NCBI GenBank assembly: GCA_020744425.1
Contig: JAGMUV010000012.1
Coordinates: 434,001-498,000 of the forward strand
DNA length: 64,000 bases
Origin: Dactylonectria macrodidyma
Taxonomy: Eukaryota; Ascomycota; Sordariomycetes; Hypocreales; Nectriaceae
Direction: 5' to 3'
A program made the position numbers and the translations under genes. This document shows, piece after piece, positions 33,001 through 43,909 of the stretch (its first letter is position 1; each line of letters begins with the position of its first letter). Under the pieces are notes generated by a model. That model was not told the origin of the DNA and did not search any database. It was given only the letters and a program-made list of their open reading frames with translations.

Positions 33001-33398
33001 TCGATTCTCCTACGCAAGATGGTTTGGATAATGCGATATATCCATTGTAGCATTGCTGGATTCGCCAGCAAAAGTGAACGCGCACTCCGCTAGTGCCTAG
33101 TACGATGCCCGTACTTGTTTATACGTTCTTCACACCAGCATTCCGGACATTGGTATGAGGACGACTGGTTTTTGCTCCATGAGTCGACAATTGAGTCGTA
33201 ACCTGCCAGAATTCCGGAAGCCGATTCACTGGGCCCTAAGTTACCATAACATACATACAGCCATGTCTCTCTGACATCTGCCGAGTCTTCTTGTTCATTT
33301 CAAGCCGGTGTAGATGGAGGCGAGCTACTCTTAACATTTTCAGAGTTAAATTACTTCGAAATGTTACAAGTGATTGCCGCACAGCGGCATCATCAACC

Positions 33399-33862
33399 TT
33401 AGGCCATCATGTACACAGCACCAATAGTCCCCTCAGTATCCTCAAAGAACCTATAAAACCCCTCACACTCCTTCTCCTTCTCGCTGAGCATCTTCCCGCC
33501 AGCCTTCTCAATGACTGGGGCAATTGCATCGACATCCTCAACAAACCAGTAGACGCAGATGCCACCCCTGCCGGGAGCGAACAAGCCGGTTGGGTCAGGG
33601 GCCTTCTGGATGCCACCACTCAGGTTCAGGGACGGGTTGAGGTCGAAGCTGTTGCACTCGTCCTCAGGGTCGCTGGCGGGCTGGTCTTTCTTGAAAGGAA
33701 GCTTAAAGACGGTATCGTAGAATTGGGATGCTGGATTGTGTTAGTGAGGGAGTCTAGGGTAGAAGGATGTGGATAGGTGTTCATACCACGACTAACATCC
33801 TTAGCTGGGATACCCATCCAGACGGGGGTTCCAAAAGCAGGAGGCTTCCACTCAGCAGCCAT
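33399..33862 (-). CDS. Glyoxalase/bleomycin-resistance (VOC) superfamily protein
   Basis: Exons 33862-33787 and 33730-33399 join over a 56-bp intron (GTATGA...CCAG) into 135 aa. The fold signature is clear. An N-terminal strand and helix (GTPVWMGIPAKDVSRASQFYDTVF) is followed by a strand with FDLNPSLNLSGGI, then GGICVYWFVEDVDAIAPVIEKAGG and an ending FEDTEGTIGAVYM. Small single-domain VOC proteins act on metabolites or aldehydes, or bind antibiotics; the substrate cannot be inferred. The chosen ATG (MAAEWK) gives the usual start just before the first beta strand. No break was seen. Confidence 0.88.
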
Positions 33863-34200
33863 GATAAATGAATCAACTTGGATCAAGAAAATGTATGAAC
33901 TTTGTAAGGCTCGCTGGGCAACTTGTCACAGTCGATGATAGAGAAGGGAGGAAATTTTATGGCCAGAGTCACCCAGGGCCACTCTATATACCGCAAGCTC
34001 AACCTCCCCGTGCCCCTATGAGCGGGGTCCTGGAACGACTTTATGCCGGTGGCTTGCGTTAACGGGCAAAAACTGGCGATACTGTCATGTCTTGAGCAAT
34101 CGGGGCGCGTGCCGTCCGTCCAGCTGAACGGCCAGTCCGATACGAAGTCACGTGAACAATTTGTTGCTTAACGTTAGTGCCTCAGCATGTGCTCCAGGTA

Positions 34201-34430
34201 GGTAGGTAGGTTTTTATTCGCCCGGGGGGACACACCCCAGAGGGCCTATGCACTAAGCTGTTTCCGTTTCGTACAGAGCTTGCATAATCACCCGAAGCCC
34301 AACAATTTTCACTTTGAATGACTGATCCAATCTGGTGTGTATGCCATGACAGGCCTGCTTGAAGGCCAATTTCTCCAAGTGTTCAGCATCCTATCCTCAG
34401 CAGCTGAAGCACGGTCTGCCAAAATGAGAC
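34201..34430 (-). repeat. LINE 3'-end fragment (5'-truncated copy)
   Basis: The right part shares CTCCAAGTGTTCAG and the following CCTAT..(C)...GCTGAAGC pattern with 40020-40055, the 3' non-coding end of the large LINE. The left edge is a GGTAGGTAGGTAGG tract before TTTTTATTCGCCCGG, matching the way the full LINE ends in (CAAT)n then TTTATTAACGCCCGG. So this is a short, 5'-truncated insertion on the minus strand with its own simple-repeat tail. Confidence 0.6.
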
Positions 34431-35272
34431 TGTATGTTAGTAGGATTCGATCTGAATAGTTAGTGTGTCTGAGGCGTCTTATTCATGTCAAGCATGTGCT
34501 CCAGGGCCTTCATGGCGACCAATGTGGTTTTGATGTGGCTACGCTTAGTCAAACCCTGAATGAGAGTCCCATCCGTTTAATGAGCTCTTCCAATCGATAG
34601 CTTGCTAGAGTCAGCCTACTCTGCCAGTATAGCATCACACCAAACTTTCGTGACGCCTCTAAATCAGAATGACGTTAACATGGTTCATAACCGAGTGAAA
34701 CACCTAACCATGCCTTTCCCTCCAACATTAAGATAAAATAATAGCAACACCTAAAATTAATTAAAATTAATTACTATCCTCTTTCTTATATATTTCTATA
34801 TTAACCTGGCGAGTGCGTGTATTATAGCTAGGTCTCCTGTATATGCTACATGATAGGCGGCTCATTGACAGGATTCGACGATGTGGGCATGGATGTATTA
34901 TGTGTAGACAGGGCACTCTGCCGAACGAATTCCCAATTGTCGGGGAGAATTACCAAGATCCGGACGGTGGAATCGACGACTTGAGGGCCTTGGATAAGCT
35001 CGCGGTTTGAAAGGGACTATCAACGAGCCATCATCCCGCCATAGCCACGAACCCTGAGGAGTTATGTAGTCTGCGGGGGCGAGCGGTTTGTCTCGCCTGT
35101 GTCCACTCGGCAATGCCAGCATGTCGTTCTAAGGGCGCGTCACCTGACTACGTGTGCGGCTGGCGTTAAAAGAAAGTCACGACTCCCCAACTCCGCCACG
35201 TTATCCCACGCTCGAATCCATCCCTTTGGTTGTAATTACAAGACCAACTAGCTTCTTCTTGAGGATCAAATA
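34431..35272. other. Gene-free stretch
   Basis: It holds an AT-rich patch (34735-34800) and no recognisable gene. The last part is probably the former promoter of the truncated NAD-binding gene at 35273. Confidence 0.45.
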
Positions 35273-35416
35273 ATGGCCCACAAAAACATCAGCAGCGATG
35301 GGGACCTGCAGATCACCGTCATTGGTGCTGGCACAATAGGGCTCTCTCTTGCTGCTCTACACCTCACGTACTTGACAGTTCCTTCGAACCTCACGATCGT
35401 GGACGTTCGGCCTTAG
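35273..35416 (+). pseudogene. N-terminal remnant of an NAD(P)-binding dehydrogenase
   Basis: ATG at 35273 opens a 47-codon frame starting MAHKNISSDGDLQ. It has a typical Rossmann-fold first strand and glycine loop ITVIGAGTIGLSLAALHL, followed by a second strand LTIVDVRP, the acid that would bind the NAD ribose. This is the start of a 3-hydroxyacyl-CoA dehydrogenase or related beta-hydroxyacid dehydrogenase. It then stops at TAG, and the sequence changes to a fragment of LINE RNase H coding (35417-35475). The rest of the enzyme is missing in the window, so the gene is truncated. Confidence 0.75.
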
Positions 35417-35475
35417 GGCTCGCCTCAAAGCATATTCCATCGCTGCAAGTTCTCCGCTGTATGGGTTCTGTTCCT
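35417..35475 (-). repeat. LINE RNase H-domain fragment joined to the truncated dehydrogenase
   Basis: The minus strand encodes [16 protein letters not shown], nearly the same as [16 protein letters not shown] of the full LINE ORF2 (about 40880-40930). The fragment is only about 60 bp and comes from the middle of ORF2, not its 3' end, so it is not an ordinary 5'-truncated insertion. Rearrangement after a larger insertion, or repair with LINE DNA, would explain it. Confidence 0.7.
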
Positions 35476-35563
35476 GTCTGGCAGTCTGACTGGTTAGCCA
35501 CTTGTACAGACCACAACATGCAACATGAACTCTCGAGAGTGCTAATAGCCAAATATCTTGATT

Positions 35564-37498
35564 TTATAGAGGTATCCCTGTATAAACCCCCTCAACTTTG
35601 CCTGACGATTGCCGTATTGCATCCTCAATATCTCCAGTTTTGACCTGCAGCCTGCAATCACCCTCGGCGTTGGAGCCTTCCCATCCACCATTTTGTCTAG
35701 TTAAGGTCATTAGAGGCCAGTCTATGCGAATCTGAATCTCAACAGACAGTAAAAAGCACTCCTCTATTAAGGAATTGCCCTCAATCTCTTTCCTTGTCGC
35801 TTGATCGAGCCAACAACGACCACGCGTACTCCAATGAATCTCTTGCTTCTTCCGGCCATTCTGATTTTGAAGGCTGATAGATTTGAGATTGAAATACCAT
35901 TTTTCAGAAGTCGCTTCAGGAGTTGTTCCAGGCGTCACCTGCCTCGCTCTTTTTGGACTGTAGTTGAATAAGGGTTGCTGCGACCGCCGCTTTCGACGTC
36001 CCTGGGGCTTCTCCAAGTCTGCGAATTCTTCGTTTTTCGACTCCTCTGATTCAATCTCGGCCCAAGAGTCATCCCCATTGACATCAATGATAGGGGGCCT
36101 TGTGAGAGTAGTATCACATGCCAAATGAAGTTCAGGGGAGCTTTCCCATGTATCATTTACGTCGTTCGGGTTATTGTAAGCAGATGAGTCATTTGAGGCA
36201 TCGTTTTCAAGTTGAAAGTTTAGCACCATCTTCCGGCTATTGCCGTTGAGCGTGCACATGGCCGTGGAGGAGTTGGGTGAATCTGGAGGCTCCGTTCCAT
36301 CTGGCAAAGCAACGCCATCGTCCTCTTCTCTGCAGCTTTCCACGACATCTAAGCAGGTAGATTCCGCTTGTATGATTGGCCCTAAGCATAATCCAGAAGG
36401 CGATGGAGTCGAGGAGGCACTAGGGGAGTCGTGAAGGATAGGAGTCGTAGCGGAGGAGGCATCAGAGAGCCCAGAACGAATATGGAAGGCAGCGAATGAA
36501 AGACAGCCACCGGGAGAGCCTGAACTAACACTGGTGGCAGCAGAAGAGGCATCGGTGGACCCAGATCCAATAGCGGAATCAGCAAAGGAATCAAAGCCAT
36601 CGGTGGTTGCGAGAGAACCGGTAGACCAGGAGTTGGAGATGGGGGACGCCGTTGGGGTTTCATTGACGGAGGAGCATATTGGCGCACTATCAGGAGCCGG
36701 ATAGATTTTGGGTGCACAATCGGCCAGTTCCAAATTGTTGGTAGCAGTTGTGGTTTCCGTTGTGTTGATGTCCACGCTTGAAGGGATAGGCTCTTCCATT
36801 ATCTGCGCCCCAAGAGGGGGAGAGGGAACTTTGGAAGCACGCTCCTCGCTTTGAGCGAGGACGACCAGAAGGTAGTTCTGGTCAGGATGCGCGTTGTTTC
36901 TCTCATCAGCAGGCAAGTCATAGCTAGCAGCTTTGTCCGCTAGATATAACGCCTCCACATTTGAAGAGCCGCTGGCGTAAGGTGGTGAGCGATGCGAAAT
37001 CAGATTGATAGAAGTGGAGGTGGCGGGTGAGTTTTGATAGATCGGCTCAGCGTCAAGCGCTAAGGGGGGCTTCTGGCTGTCACGCAAGGGTATGTCTCCG
37101 CCAAAGCCGAAATTCGACGTCTCGAAACTGCCAGCAGTGCTCTCCACCGGAATGAACATGGCTAAATCAGGGGGAATGTGCTGTGCGGTTTCCAAAATCG
37201 GCCGTTGAGATAGCGCAATGTCATCCGGCTCAATGTTTGAGTAATGACCAAGGCCAACGGGTTGGATTTCTGAAGCCGCCGTGAAGCCGTCTCCACTGAC
37301 TTGAGTACGTGCATCGGTGCCTTTGCGATACCCGTCGTCAAAGCCAGCATTGAAGCCAGCCCTCCAAGCTTGTTCACGACGCTGTGAACAGGACAGGAAT
37401 GCAAGCTGAGAAGCGAGAAGCGAGTGTTTCAAGCACGACGTGTCATCCCAAATTTGTGTTTGTAGAGAGTCGTTCGTAGAGAAAGGTAAAGGATCCAT
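35564..37498 (-). CDS. Unknown Ser-rich protein, 644 aa, with nuclear-signal-like motif
   Basis: A long single exon has protein-like composition throughout. I recognise no family. From the N-terminus: a short globular-looking part with WRAGFNAGFDDGYRKG (about 46-60), a long disordered Ser/Thr/Pro/Asp-rich middle (about 100-480), then an acidic segment with RPPIIDVNGDDSWAE. That acidic segment resembles a SUMO-interacting motif. A basic nuclear-signal-like stretch GRRKRRSQQPLFNYSPKRAR follows. A folded-looking C-terminal domain of about 120 residues contains WYFNLKSISLQNQN and FLLSVEIQIRIDWP. It lies 591 bp downstream of, and on the same strand as, the RING/SIM gene. A nuclear regulatory role is a guess. 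Confidence 0.65.
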   Translation of the reverse strand: MDPLPFSTNDSLQTQIWDDTSCLKHSLLASQLAFLSCSQRREQAWRAGFNAGFDDGYRKGTDARTQVSGDGFTAASEIQPVGLGHYSNIEPDDIALSQRPILETAQHIPPDLAMFIPVESTAGSFETSNFGFGGDIPLRDSQKPPLALDAEPIYQNSPATSTSINLISHRSPPYASGSSNVEALYLADKAASYDLPADERNNAHPDQNYLLVVLAQSEERASKVPSPPLGAQIMEEPIPSSVDINTTETTTATNNLELADCAPKIYPAPDSAPICSSVNETPTASPISNSWSTGSLATTDGFDSFADSAIGSGSTDASSAATSVSSGSPGGCLSFAAFHIRSGLSDASSATTPILHDSPSASSTPSPSGLCLGPIIQAESTCLDVVESCREEDDGVALPDGTEPPDSPNSSTAMCTLNGNSRKMVLNFQLENDASNDSSAYNNPNDVNDTWESSPELHLACDTTLTRPPIIDVNGDDSWAEIESEESKNEEFADLEKPQGRRKRRSQQPLFNYSPKRARQVTPGTTPEATSEKWYFNLKSISLQNQNGRKKQEIHWSTRGRCWLDQATRKEIEGNSLIEECFLLSVEIQIRIDWPLMTLTRQNGGWEGSNAEGDCRLQVKTGDIEDAIRQSSGKVEGVYTGIPL

Positions 37499-38089
37499 GT
37501 TTTGTAGAAGTGAAAATAGAGGATGAAGTTGGAATAGCGATGAAAAGCGGATTGATGTTCCTTTAAATACCGCCGTCCTCTCTGCCAGTCCGACTTGCCT
37601 GCTGAAAAGGCCCGCTTCAATGCGAGCTTGTCGAAACCAGCAACTGGAAGCTTGAGGCGATCATTGGACAGGGAGATGCATCCTAGCCAGCGAAGCCTAG
37701 CCATGGTTGTTGCTTGGGAACCACGTCATGCCATCCACTATTCTGAAACCGGTTGACAGCGCATGGTCCACTCCTTGAAGCACCATTGTTGGCTCTGAGG
37801 GGAGGGGGGGCTGGGGCTGAGCCGTGCTGGAGATCAGCGCTCCCATTCCACCCACTCACCTTTGTCTTGGGAGGAGGTGGCGATGTACGTTAGGCTCCTC
37901 CCATCGTCCGAGGTGTAAATTTGATTAAGCAATTCTTACCACGTCGGAGAATTTGAACAGTGAAGGAAGAGCCGGGCAGTAACAGCGTTAGGTTGGGGGA
38001 GCTAGGAGGAGGGGACAGTAGCCAAAGGAGATGAACAATCTTGGAGTAAAGAGGCATGGACAAATAATAAAATAGTTTCTGATTTCGCG

Positions 38090-38990
38090 CTAATCTATCA
38101 CTATTATGTCCTCGGCTGCAGCCGTCCCTAGGATTCGCTTCGTTCTTTTCCGTTGTGATAAGCTCCTTCGACGGTTATGTGTGGAAAACTTGGTATTGGT
38201 AGAGTTCCTTTCTACCCTAGTTAAAGATGTCATGCTTGATGAGTCATCATCATCAACCAGGGTGAGATCAATGAACACTTGGTTCCCTATGATTATCGTA
38301 GGCGCTCTGTGTAATTGACCAGGAACTTGAGTCGAGGCAGATATGTATGTAAGGAGCTCAGGAGATTTTGCTGTGCTTCTATCTGGGTGGCTCTGATCTG
38401 GACTGAGGACGTGAGGCGCAATCTCGTGATCACAACCACTTCCTCCATGAGTTTGCCCGTGCTGGACGGGATGAGGGGTATCCGATGAAACCTGCTGATC
38501 GATATCGCCATCGCTGACGGCAGCTTGACTGATACCCAATAAGGCAGCTGCTCCTAGGATAAATAGTTTATCATCAGAGGAGGCTTCATGTTTCTTTGTT
38601 AAGATCGGAGGCCCCTTTTTACAAAGAGGACAATGTGCAGGGGCCCCATGCGTCTCTCGGTACGTCTTACGACACTCAACCCAGCACGTCGCACAAGAAC
38701 CATGGCCTTAATTATGTCAGCTCCTTGTGACAAATGCTTTTTGCTCGCCTTACCACAATCAAAAAAGATGATATCCCCAGTGTCCCAGCATATCATGCAC
38801 TTATTCCAGTAATACTGTCGTATCATGGATCCGATATACTTCTTACAATACAACTTCAGACGAGTTAGCTGAAACGTTATACAAGAGGGCACTCCTAGCT
38901 TACAAGTTTCGAGTTTGGGAAGCGCCATTGTGGTATATCAGGCTGAAGACGGTGAAAACAAGCTGTACAGTAGGCGTCATGACGGGACAT
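38090..38990 (-). CDS. RING-finger protein with SUMO-interacting-like motifs (putative E3 ligase)
   Basis: Exons 38990-38904, 38853-38754 and 38706-38090 join in frame across two short introns (50 bp with a GCTAAC branch; 47 bp with a GCTGAC branch) into 267 aa. The splice restores a full C3HC4 RING: C48, C51, C62, H64, C67, C70, C88, C91 (CMIC...DCGHGSCATC...CPLC). An extra CTAC pair lies at residues 8-11. Near the C-terminus VFIDLTLVDDDD (206-217) is a textbook-looking SUMO-interacting motif, and the last residues EDIIVID form a second one. A basic patch RRRSLSQRKRTKR lies between. RING plus SIMs is the layout of SUMO-targeted ubiquitin ligases, though in known ones the SIMs usually precede the RING. 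Function is inferred. Confidence 0.75.
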
Positions 38991-39807
38991 GATCGATAGG
39001 ATGGTGCAAATGTGGAAGGGAAATGGTAGTAAGCAGGAACAGCTGTCGACGGAATGGGTTCTTATACTTAGTTGAATGAGATTGGGTCGGGTCCGGGTAA
39101 ATTGTCTACCGATCACAGACTTTCAGCAAATCGTGGATAGGGATTAATAATGGCAAAGGAATAGAAGCTCAGAGTGACACCCCTGTTGTTAACCTGTCCA
39201 ATAAGATGGCGAACCTGGACTCAGATAATAAACTGCGTTACCCCGGCTAGTGGTCAGCCCAGTCCGCCCAGTCCACCCAACCCTCCCTCCTCCAATCCTC
39301 CAATAATTCAAGCTACTAATCCGCCGCCGATCCAGTTCCGTCTCGCACACACCAGTAGGGTGCAGTTTCACCAACCCATGACAAGTGGATCTTTCGATTG
39401 AAAAATGCTAGATACTGTAACCGCCATTCAGTTACATGGATATTCCATCTCCCTGCTCTTAGTCAAAGAGATGATTTTGCAACAGTCAAAAACAGGTCTT
39501 TACTTTTGAGAGCCCTGCCCTTAGTCAAATCAGATCCTTCCCTTAGTCAAAACGGATCCCTGCCCTTAGTCAAAACAGATCCTTGTCCTTAGTAAAAAAA
39601 ACGTTCTGCGCTTTTAGTCAAAGATGTCCTTACTTGAACGAGACCCCCGCGCTGCGTCGATTTGATCACTGTTAATAAATGGATCTCTGAGGATAGGAAG
39701 TCAAATAGAGGCCGGATCTGTGAAAACGGATTCTTGCACTTAGGCAAAGGATTCTTGCTCTCAGCCACGAAGCGGTCAAATCTCCGCATTAGACATTTTC
39801 TAGACTA
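38991..39807. repeat. Intergenic stretch with TTAGTCAAA minisatellite
   Basis: The first part is the promoter side of the RING gene. From 39521 the core TTAGTCAAA recurs at 39521, 39543 and 39566, with a changed copy (TTAGTAAAA) at 39589. The period is 22-23 bp, with units like CCCTTAGTCAAAACGGATC, and single copies lie near 39460 and 39613. The same core in opposite orientation forms the 19-bp array at 45805-45935. No gene was seen. Confidence 0.75.
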
Positions 39808-40150
39808 CAATCAATCAATCAATCAATTTATTAACGCCCGGCGGCTTAAGCCGAAAGGGCACCAGTTAGTAATATTACCATACATTGCCCAAATTGTGTC
39901 CTAGTCTCCTCAAGCCCAATACTATGTCCTCGCCTTGCTTATGCATTCTCATTTGCTCTCTCTCTCTACGGGTTCCCGTGGGTTAGTAATATTGTTAACG
40001 AGCTAGCTTGAAGCCTATTCTCCAAGTGTTCAGTGTCCTATCTACGGCGGCTGAAGCGGTGTTCGCTATTTCGGCACGGGGTGAGGGTAGGGTGAGGTCG
40101 AAATAGGAGGGTTGTAAGGGGGGTGGATAGGGAGAGGCCTGTCTCCCCAG

Positions 40151-43100
40151 TTAACTTGCATCGAGGCGGCCCGTGGCCAACGCAAATCGGATTGTCGCCC
40201 GAACGGCATTCATGTTTGGCACCCATTTTTGATCATCAGATGGCGACTTTCCTCCAAGATAAAAAGAGACATTGCTCCTCTGGGCGCTAGTGCATTGAAG
40301 CATCTCTGCACGGTATGCTGTCCACTTTCGGCATCGGAAGAGGAAGTGTTCAACTGTCTCCCTCGCTCGTCCACAATCACACCAGTCCGATGGTACGGCT
40401 TTGACGTGGAAGAGGTATGCATTCAATCTCGCTATACCTGTTCTCAGCTGGGCAAGTACACTGGCTTCCTTCCACGATAGTTGGTCATAGAGTTGTTTTG
40501 TGTGCTTACCCGGTAGTGCTGCATCGACTCGTTTGGAGTGTTTTCCAACTTTCTCTGGCAGTGACCACTTAGTGTTGACTTTAGAGCGTGTAGTGCTGAG
40601 TGTTGTGGATTGCATGCTGGGGAACTGCTTTTCGGGGGTAGCTCCCTGCTGTGTTGCCTTCCGAGCCTCCTCCTTAGCATGCTTCAGGAGCCTGTTTTCG
40701 TCGCTAGAGGGAAGCCACACGATCCTTAAAACATTTCCATCCTTTCGGAGCTCTTTGACAGAATCGTAGATGCACCGTATATATTCTTGACCCGATTGCT
40801 GGCGAGGTTGCTTGACTGCAAGCGAGGCAGCTTTGTTACTCGTCATCAGTGCGATGCTGCGGTGTCGAAGTTTTGGTATGGTTCGCCTTAGGGCATACGC
40901 CATTGCTGCAAGCTCTCCGCTGTACGGGTTCTGTTCTGTTCTCATACCAAGAGTGAACGAGAAAGTCACGAGCTCTGGCCCGCCTCGTACCGCTGCTGAT
41001 ATCTGGACTGCGCCACCGACACCTACTACATCGTTCCGAGCAGAGCTGCTCACCGCGATGCGTATGGCCCAACTTGCTTCCGCCTCTCTCGCTGCTGCCT
41101 CATCAGTGATAACTTCTACTCGTTCTTCCCATGGCGCTAGCGTGAGAGGCTGAATGATTTCCAGCTGCTCCATTGGTACGTCCCTAAGCGTTGTTGCTAC
41201 CTGGTAGAGTGGTGACCGATATGACTTTCTGAATGCTCGTATGCGGGACGTCAACCTGCGAAGAGGGTTGGTGTCAGGCAATGTGTGGATATCCGTCCAC
41301 ATCTTGATCGCTCTCCTCCAAAACCGTTGCTGTGCTGGAATGATATGAGCTTCTGCTTCTGCCACGCTTGTCGCTACAGTATTGAACGTCCCCACGATTG
41401 CCTGTGCCCCTGCTTTCTGAACCCTGTTGATCGGTGCCATGAGTCTGTATATGAACCTGTGCATCCACACATTGGACGCGTAGTCCACCACCGGGGCTAC
41501 GGTAGCTGTGAACAATTGCCTTGCTGTTGCTGGCGACAGGCCCCTCAACCTCTTCAGTTCCATTGCTGCTACAAGCCCCTTGGAGGCCGCCCTTGCGATG
41601 TGTTCCTTGTACTTGAGCCCAGCGTCCATGATGACTCCTAGAATTTTGACATGGTGTTTCGGTTGCACTGACTGTCCTTTGATTGTGAACGGTTCGGAGT
41701 CGGACTTGTAGTCTTTCCGGGTGAAGTGAATGATCGCCGTCTTGCTCGCATCAAACGTCGCACCGCTCCTCCTCTCCCAGTCCAATGCGTCTTTAATAAT
41801 TGATTCGATTTCCTTGCGGTTGCTATGTGCTGTTGGACCTGAGACCCAGGCTGTGAAATCGTCCACGAATGCTATCGCCCCTCTATTGCTGTCGATCCGC
41901 CGCTGGACCAAATCCGCATTGAAGAAGAGATACAGGATTGGGGACAGCGGAGAACCTTGTGGGAGGCCAGCTTGCGGTAATTCTCGAACCTCTGATGACT
42001 CGCCGTTGATTTGAATCGTTGCCGTGCGGTTTGAGCAGAATGCCTCGACCCATCGAAGTAGCTTCTGCGGGATGCCACGTGCTTTCATTCTCTGGAGCAG
42101 CCTTTCCTTACACACTCCATTGTAGGCCCCCTTGACATCGAAACTGACGAGACTCACCACCAGTCGACGCCGCCAAGTGATATAGATCTGTTCTTGCAAT
42201 AGCAGAAGCGCTTGTTCCGCCGATCGCCGTTTGCGGGCCCCAAAGTGGTTCGTCGGGAGCAGGCCATACGTTTCCACAGCATGTGAGATCCTTTCAGCTA
42301 CCACCGATTCCAATACTTTGCCAAGGGTGGCGAGCAGTGAGATCGGCCGCCAGGCTCTGGCCATCGTGTAGTCCTCTTTATCAGGCTTTTTAAGCGGTAC
42401 GATCTTTGCATGCCTCCACTGATCAGGTAGCGTTCCCTCCTCCAAAGACGCTCGGAAAATGGACATCACCCAATGCTTGACTGCTGGCCACACCTGTTTC
42501 CACACCACCACTGGTAGTCCATCTTCCCCGGGTGCCTTCCATGACTTCGCTGCGAATAGTTGTCGTTCCACCTCCTCCAGTGTGATGTCGGGCATCAGTA
42601 CCGGGGCTCTCTGGGGCCTAGTGCCTTCGTCGCCGATGTCGTTCGGCAAGGGAGGAAAGAACGTGGACAGCAGCTCTTCCGCTTGCTCTCTGTGGTTTGT
42701 AGTAGTTGTCCCATCAGCCCTGACCAGCTGCGGTACTTTGCCAAATGCTGTATCATCCCCCGACTTCAAGTACTTAGCTGCCTCCCAGATGTTGTCGTTA
42801 TCCGCAAGAAACTCGTTCCAGTGCTTCTTCTTTTGTTGCCTGATAGCGCTATGATACTGCTTCGCGGCCCCCTTCGCCATCTCCTCCAGTTCCGTCCTGA
42901 TCCGCCCTGCCCGTCTCTCGGCTCGAGCACGGTTCCTCCAGTACGTGTATATTTGGCGAAGCTGTGTCAGATCCGTCGTCCACCATCGTTTGGCATACGG
43001 CGATGGCTTGGCTTTTGGTGTCAGGGAGTGAACCGCCTCCGTAACCACCGACATCAACCGGTCAGTCTTCTGCTGTACTGTGCCTTCCAATGGTGTTATC

Positions 43101-43909
43101 TCCAGCGCGCTTGCAATTCTTGCGTTGATGTCTTTCCAAGGCGCATTCTTCAGGAGAAGTCGATCCTGCTGTTTTGGTACGGGAACCGAGATGTCGAAAA
43201 CCGTGTCAATCGCCCGATGATCAGAGCCGTGTTCCGTCCCGTGTATCGTGCATTTGACAGTCAAAGCTGTCAACTCTTCCGAAGCCAAGACCAAGTCGAC
43301 CGTTGTTTCAAAGTCTCCGCCACTCCACGTCTTCGTCCCTCTGGGGAGCAAGCTGCTGAGACCGAGATCGTACATAAGGTCAATAATCTGGTCCGCTTCG
43401 CCCTGTCTCACTAAAGAAACATCGTCTCCTCCCCATAGCTGGTCGTGCCGGTTGAAGTCTCCGACAACCACCGCATCCACAACCCTGCCTGCATCTCTTC
43501 TCGTATCTGTGATCACCTGGCGTAAGATATCGCAGGTGTCTCGTAGAGCCTGAGCGTCTCCTCCTGGTACATAAGCTGATACTACCAGGACCAGGCGCTC
43601 AGGGAGCCGTAAGACGGCTGCCGTCATGTCGGCTGACTCTATTGGTATCTGCTCCGCCTCCACATCCTTGTTCACCCACAACATGCTCCGGATTGCCCAT
43701 CTACTATCCCTCCAAATTGTGGGGACCATCTTGATCCATTTGGGATGTCCCATAGGGACTGTAAGTAGTTTGCCGTCAATATTCCGTGCCTGTGGTTCTT
43801 GGATCGCAATAACTGCAACGTCTTGGAGTCGCTTGTCGTTCATTAGGCTTTCATGTACCATATCCTGTTTTCTTACATTCAGTTGCATTACCTGAAACAT
43901 CCTACTCAT
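40151..43909 (-). CDS. LINE ORF2: APE endonuclease, reverse transcriptase and RNase H
   Basis: From the ATG at 43909 the protein is 1252 aa. The endonuclease (residues 1-230) shows [28 protein letters not shown] and GSDHRAID. Reverse transcriptase follows from about 440 with [23 protein letters not shown] and the catalytic FVDDFTAW near 680. RNase H lies at about 930-1090 ([14 protein letters not shown]), and a zinc-type [17 protein letters not shown] sits near 1180. All catalytic motifs are present with no stop. The ATG overlaps the ORF1 stop in the sequence ATGAGTAG, the layout used for termination-reinitiation in bicistronic LINEs. The open frame also extends upstream to 44221, but that part only shadows ORF1 in another frame. 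Confidence 0.92.
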   Translation of the reverse strand: MSRMFQVMQLNVRKQDMVHESLMNDKRLQDVAVIAIQEPQARNIDGKLLTVPMGHPKWIKMVPTIWRDSRWAIRSMLWVNKDVEAEQIPIESADMTAAVLRLPERLVLVVSAYVPGGDAQALRDTCDILRQVITDTRRDAGRVVDAVVVGDFNRHDQLWGGDDVSLVRQGEADQIIDLMYDLGLSSLLPRGTKTWSGGDFETTVDLVLASEELTALTVKCTIHGTEHGSDHRAIDTVFDISVPVPKQQDRLLLKNAPWKDINARIASALEITPLEGTVQQKTDRLMSVVTEAVHSLTPKAKPSPYAKRWWTTDLTQLRQIYTYWRNRARAERRAGRIRTELEEMAKGAAKQYHSAIRQQKKKHWNEFLADNDNIWEAAKYLKSGDDTAFGKVPQLVRADGTTTTNHREQAEELLSTFFPPLPNDIGDEGTRPQRAPVLMPDITLEEVERQLFAAKSWKAPGEDGLPVVVWKQVWPAVKHWVMSIFRASLEEGTLPDQWRHAKIVPLKKPDKEDYTMARAWRPISLLATLGKVLESVVAERISHAVETYGLLPTNHFGARKRRSAEQALLLLQEQIYITWRRRLVVSLVSFDVKGAYNGVCKERLLQRMKARGIPQKLLRWVEAFCSNRTATIQINGESSEVRELPQAGLPQGSPLSPILYLFFNADLVQRRIDSNRGAIAFVDDFTAWVSGPTAHSNRKEIESIIKDALDWERRSGATFDASKTAIIHFTRKDYKSDSEPFTIKGQSVQPKHHVKILGVIMDAGLKYKEHIARAASKGLVAAMELKRLRGLSPATARQLFTATVAPVVDYASNVWMHRFIYRLMAPINRVQKAGAQAIVGTFNTVATSVAEAEAHIIPAQQRFWRRAIKMWTDIHTLPDTNPLRRLTSRIRAFRKSYRSPLYQVATTLRDVPMEQLEIIQPLTLAPWEERVEVITDEAAAREAEASWAIRIAVSSSARNDVVGVGGAVQISAAVRGGPELVTFSFTLGMRTEQNPYSGELAAMAYALRRTIPKLRHRSIALMTSNKAASLAVKQPRQQSGQEYIRCIYDSVKELRKDGNVLRIVWLPSSDENRLLKHAKEEARKATQQGATPEKQFPSMQSTTLSTTRSKVNTKWSLPEKVGKHSKRVDAALPGKHTKQLYDQLSWKEASVLAQLRTGIARLNAYLFHVKAVPSDWCDCGRARETVEHFLFRCRKWTAYRAEMLQCTSAQRSNVSFYLGGKSPSDDQKWVPNMNAVRATIRFALATGRLDAS

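Noticed and set aside
33291..33776. 161-codon plus-strand frame
   Set aside because: Antisense to the spliced VOC-fold gene.
42560..43414. 284-codon plus-strand frame
   Set aside because: Antisense to the LINE endonuclease/RT coding region with no domain of its own.
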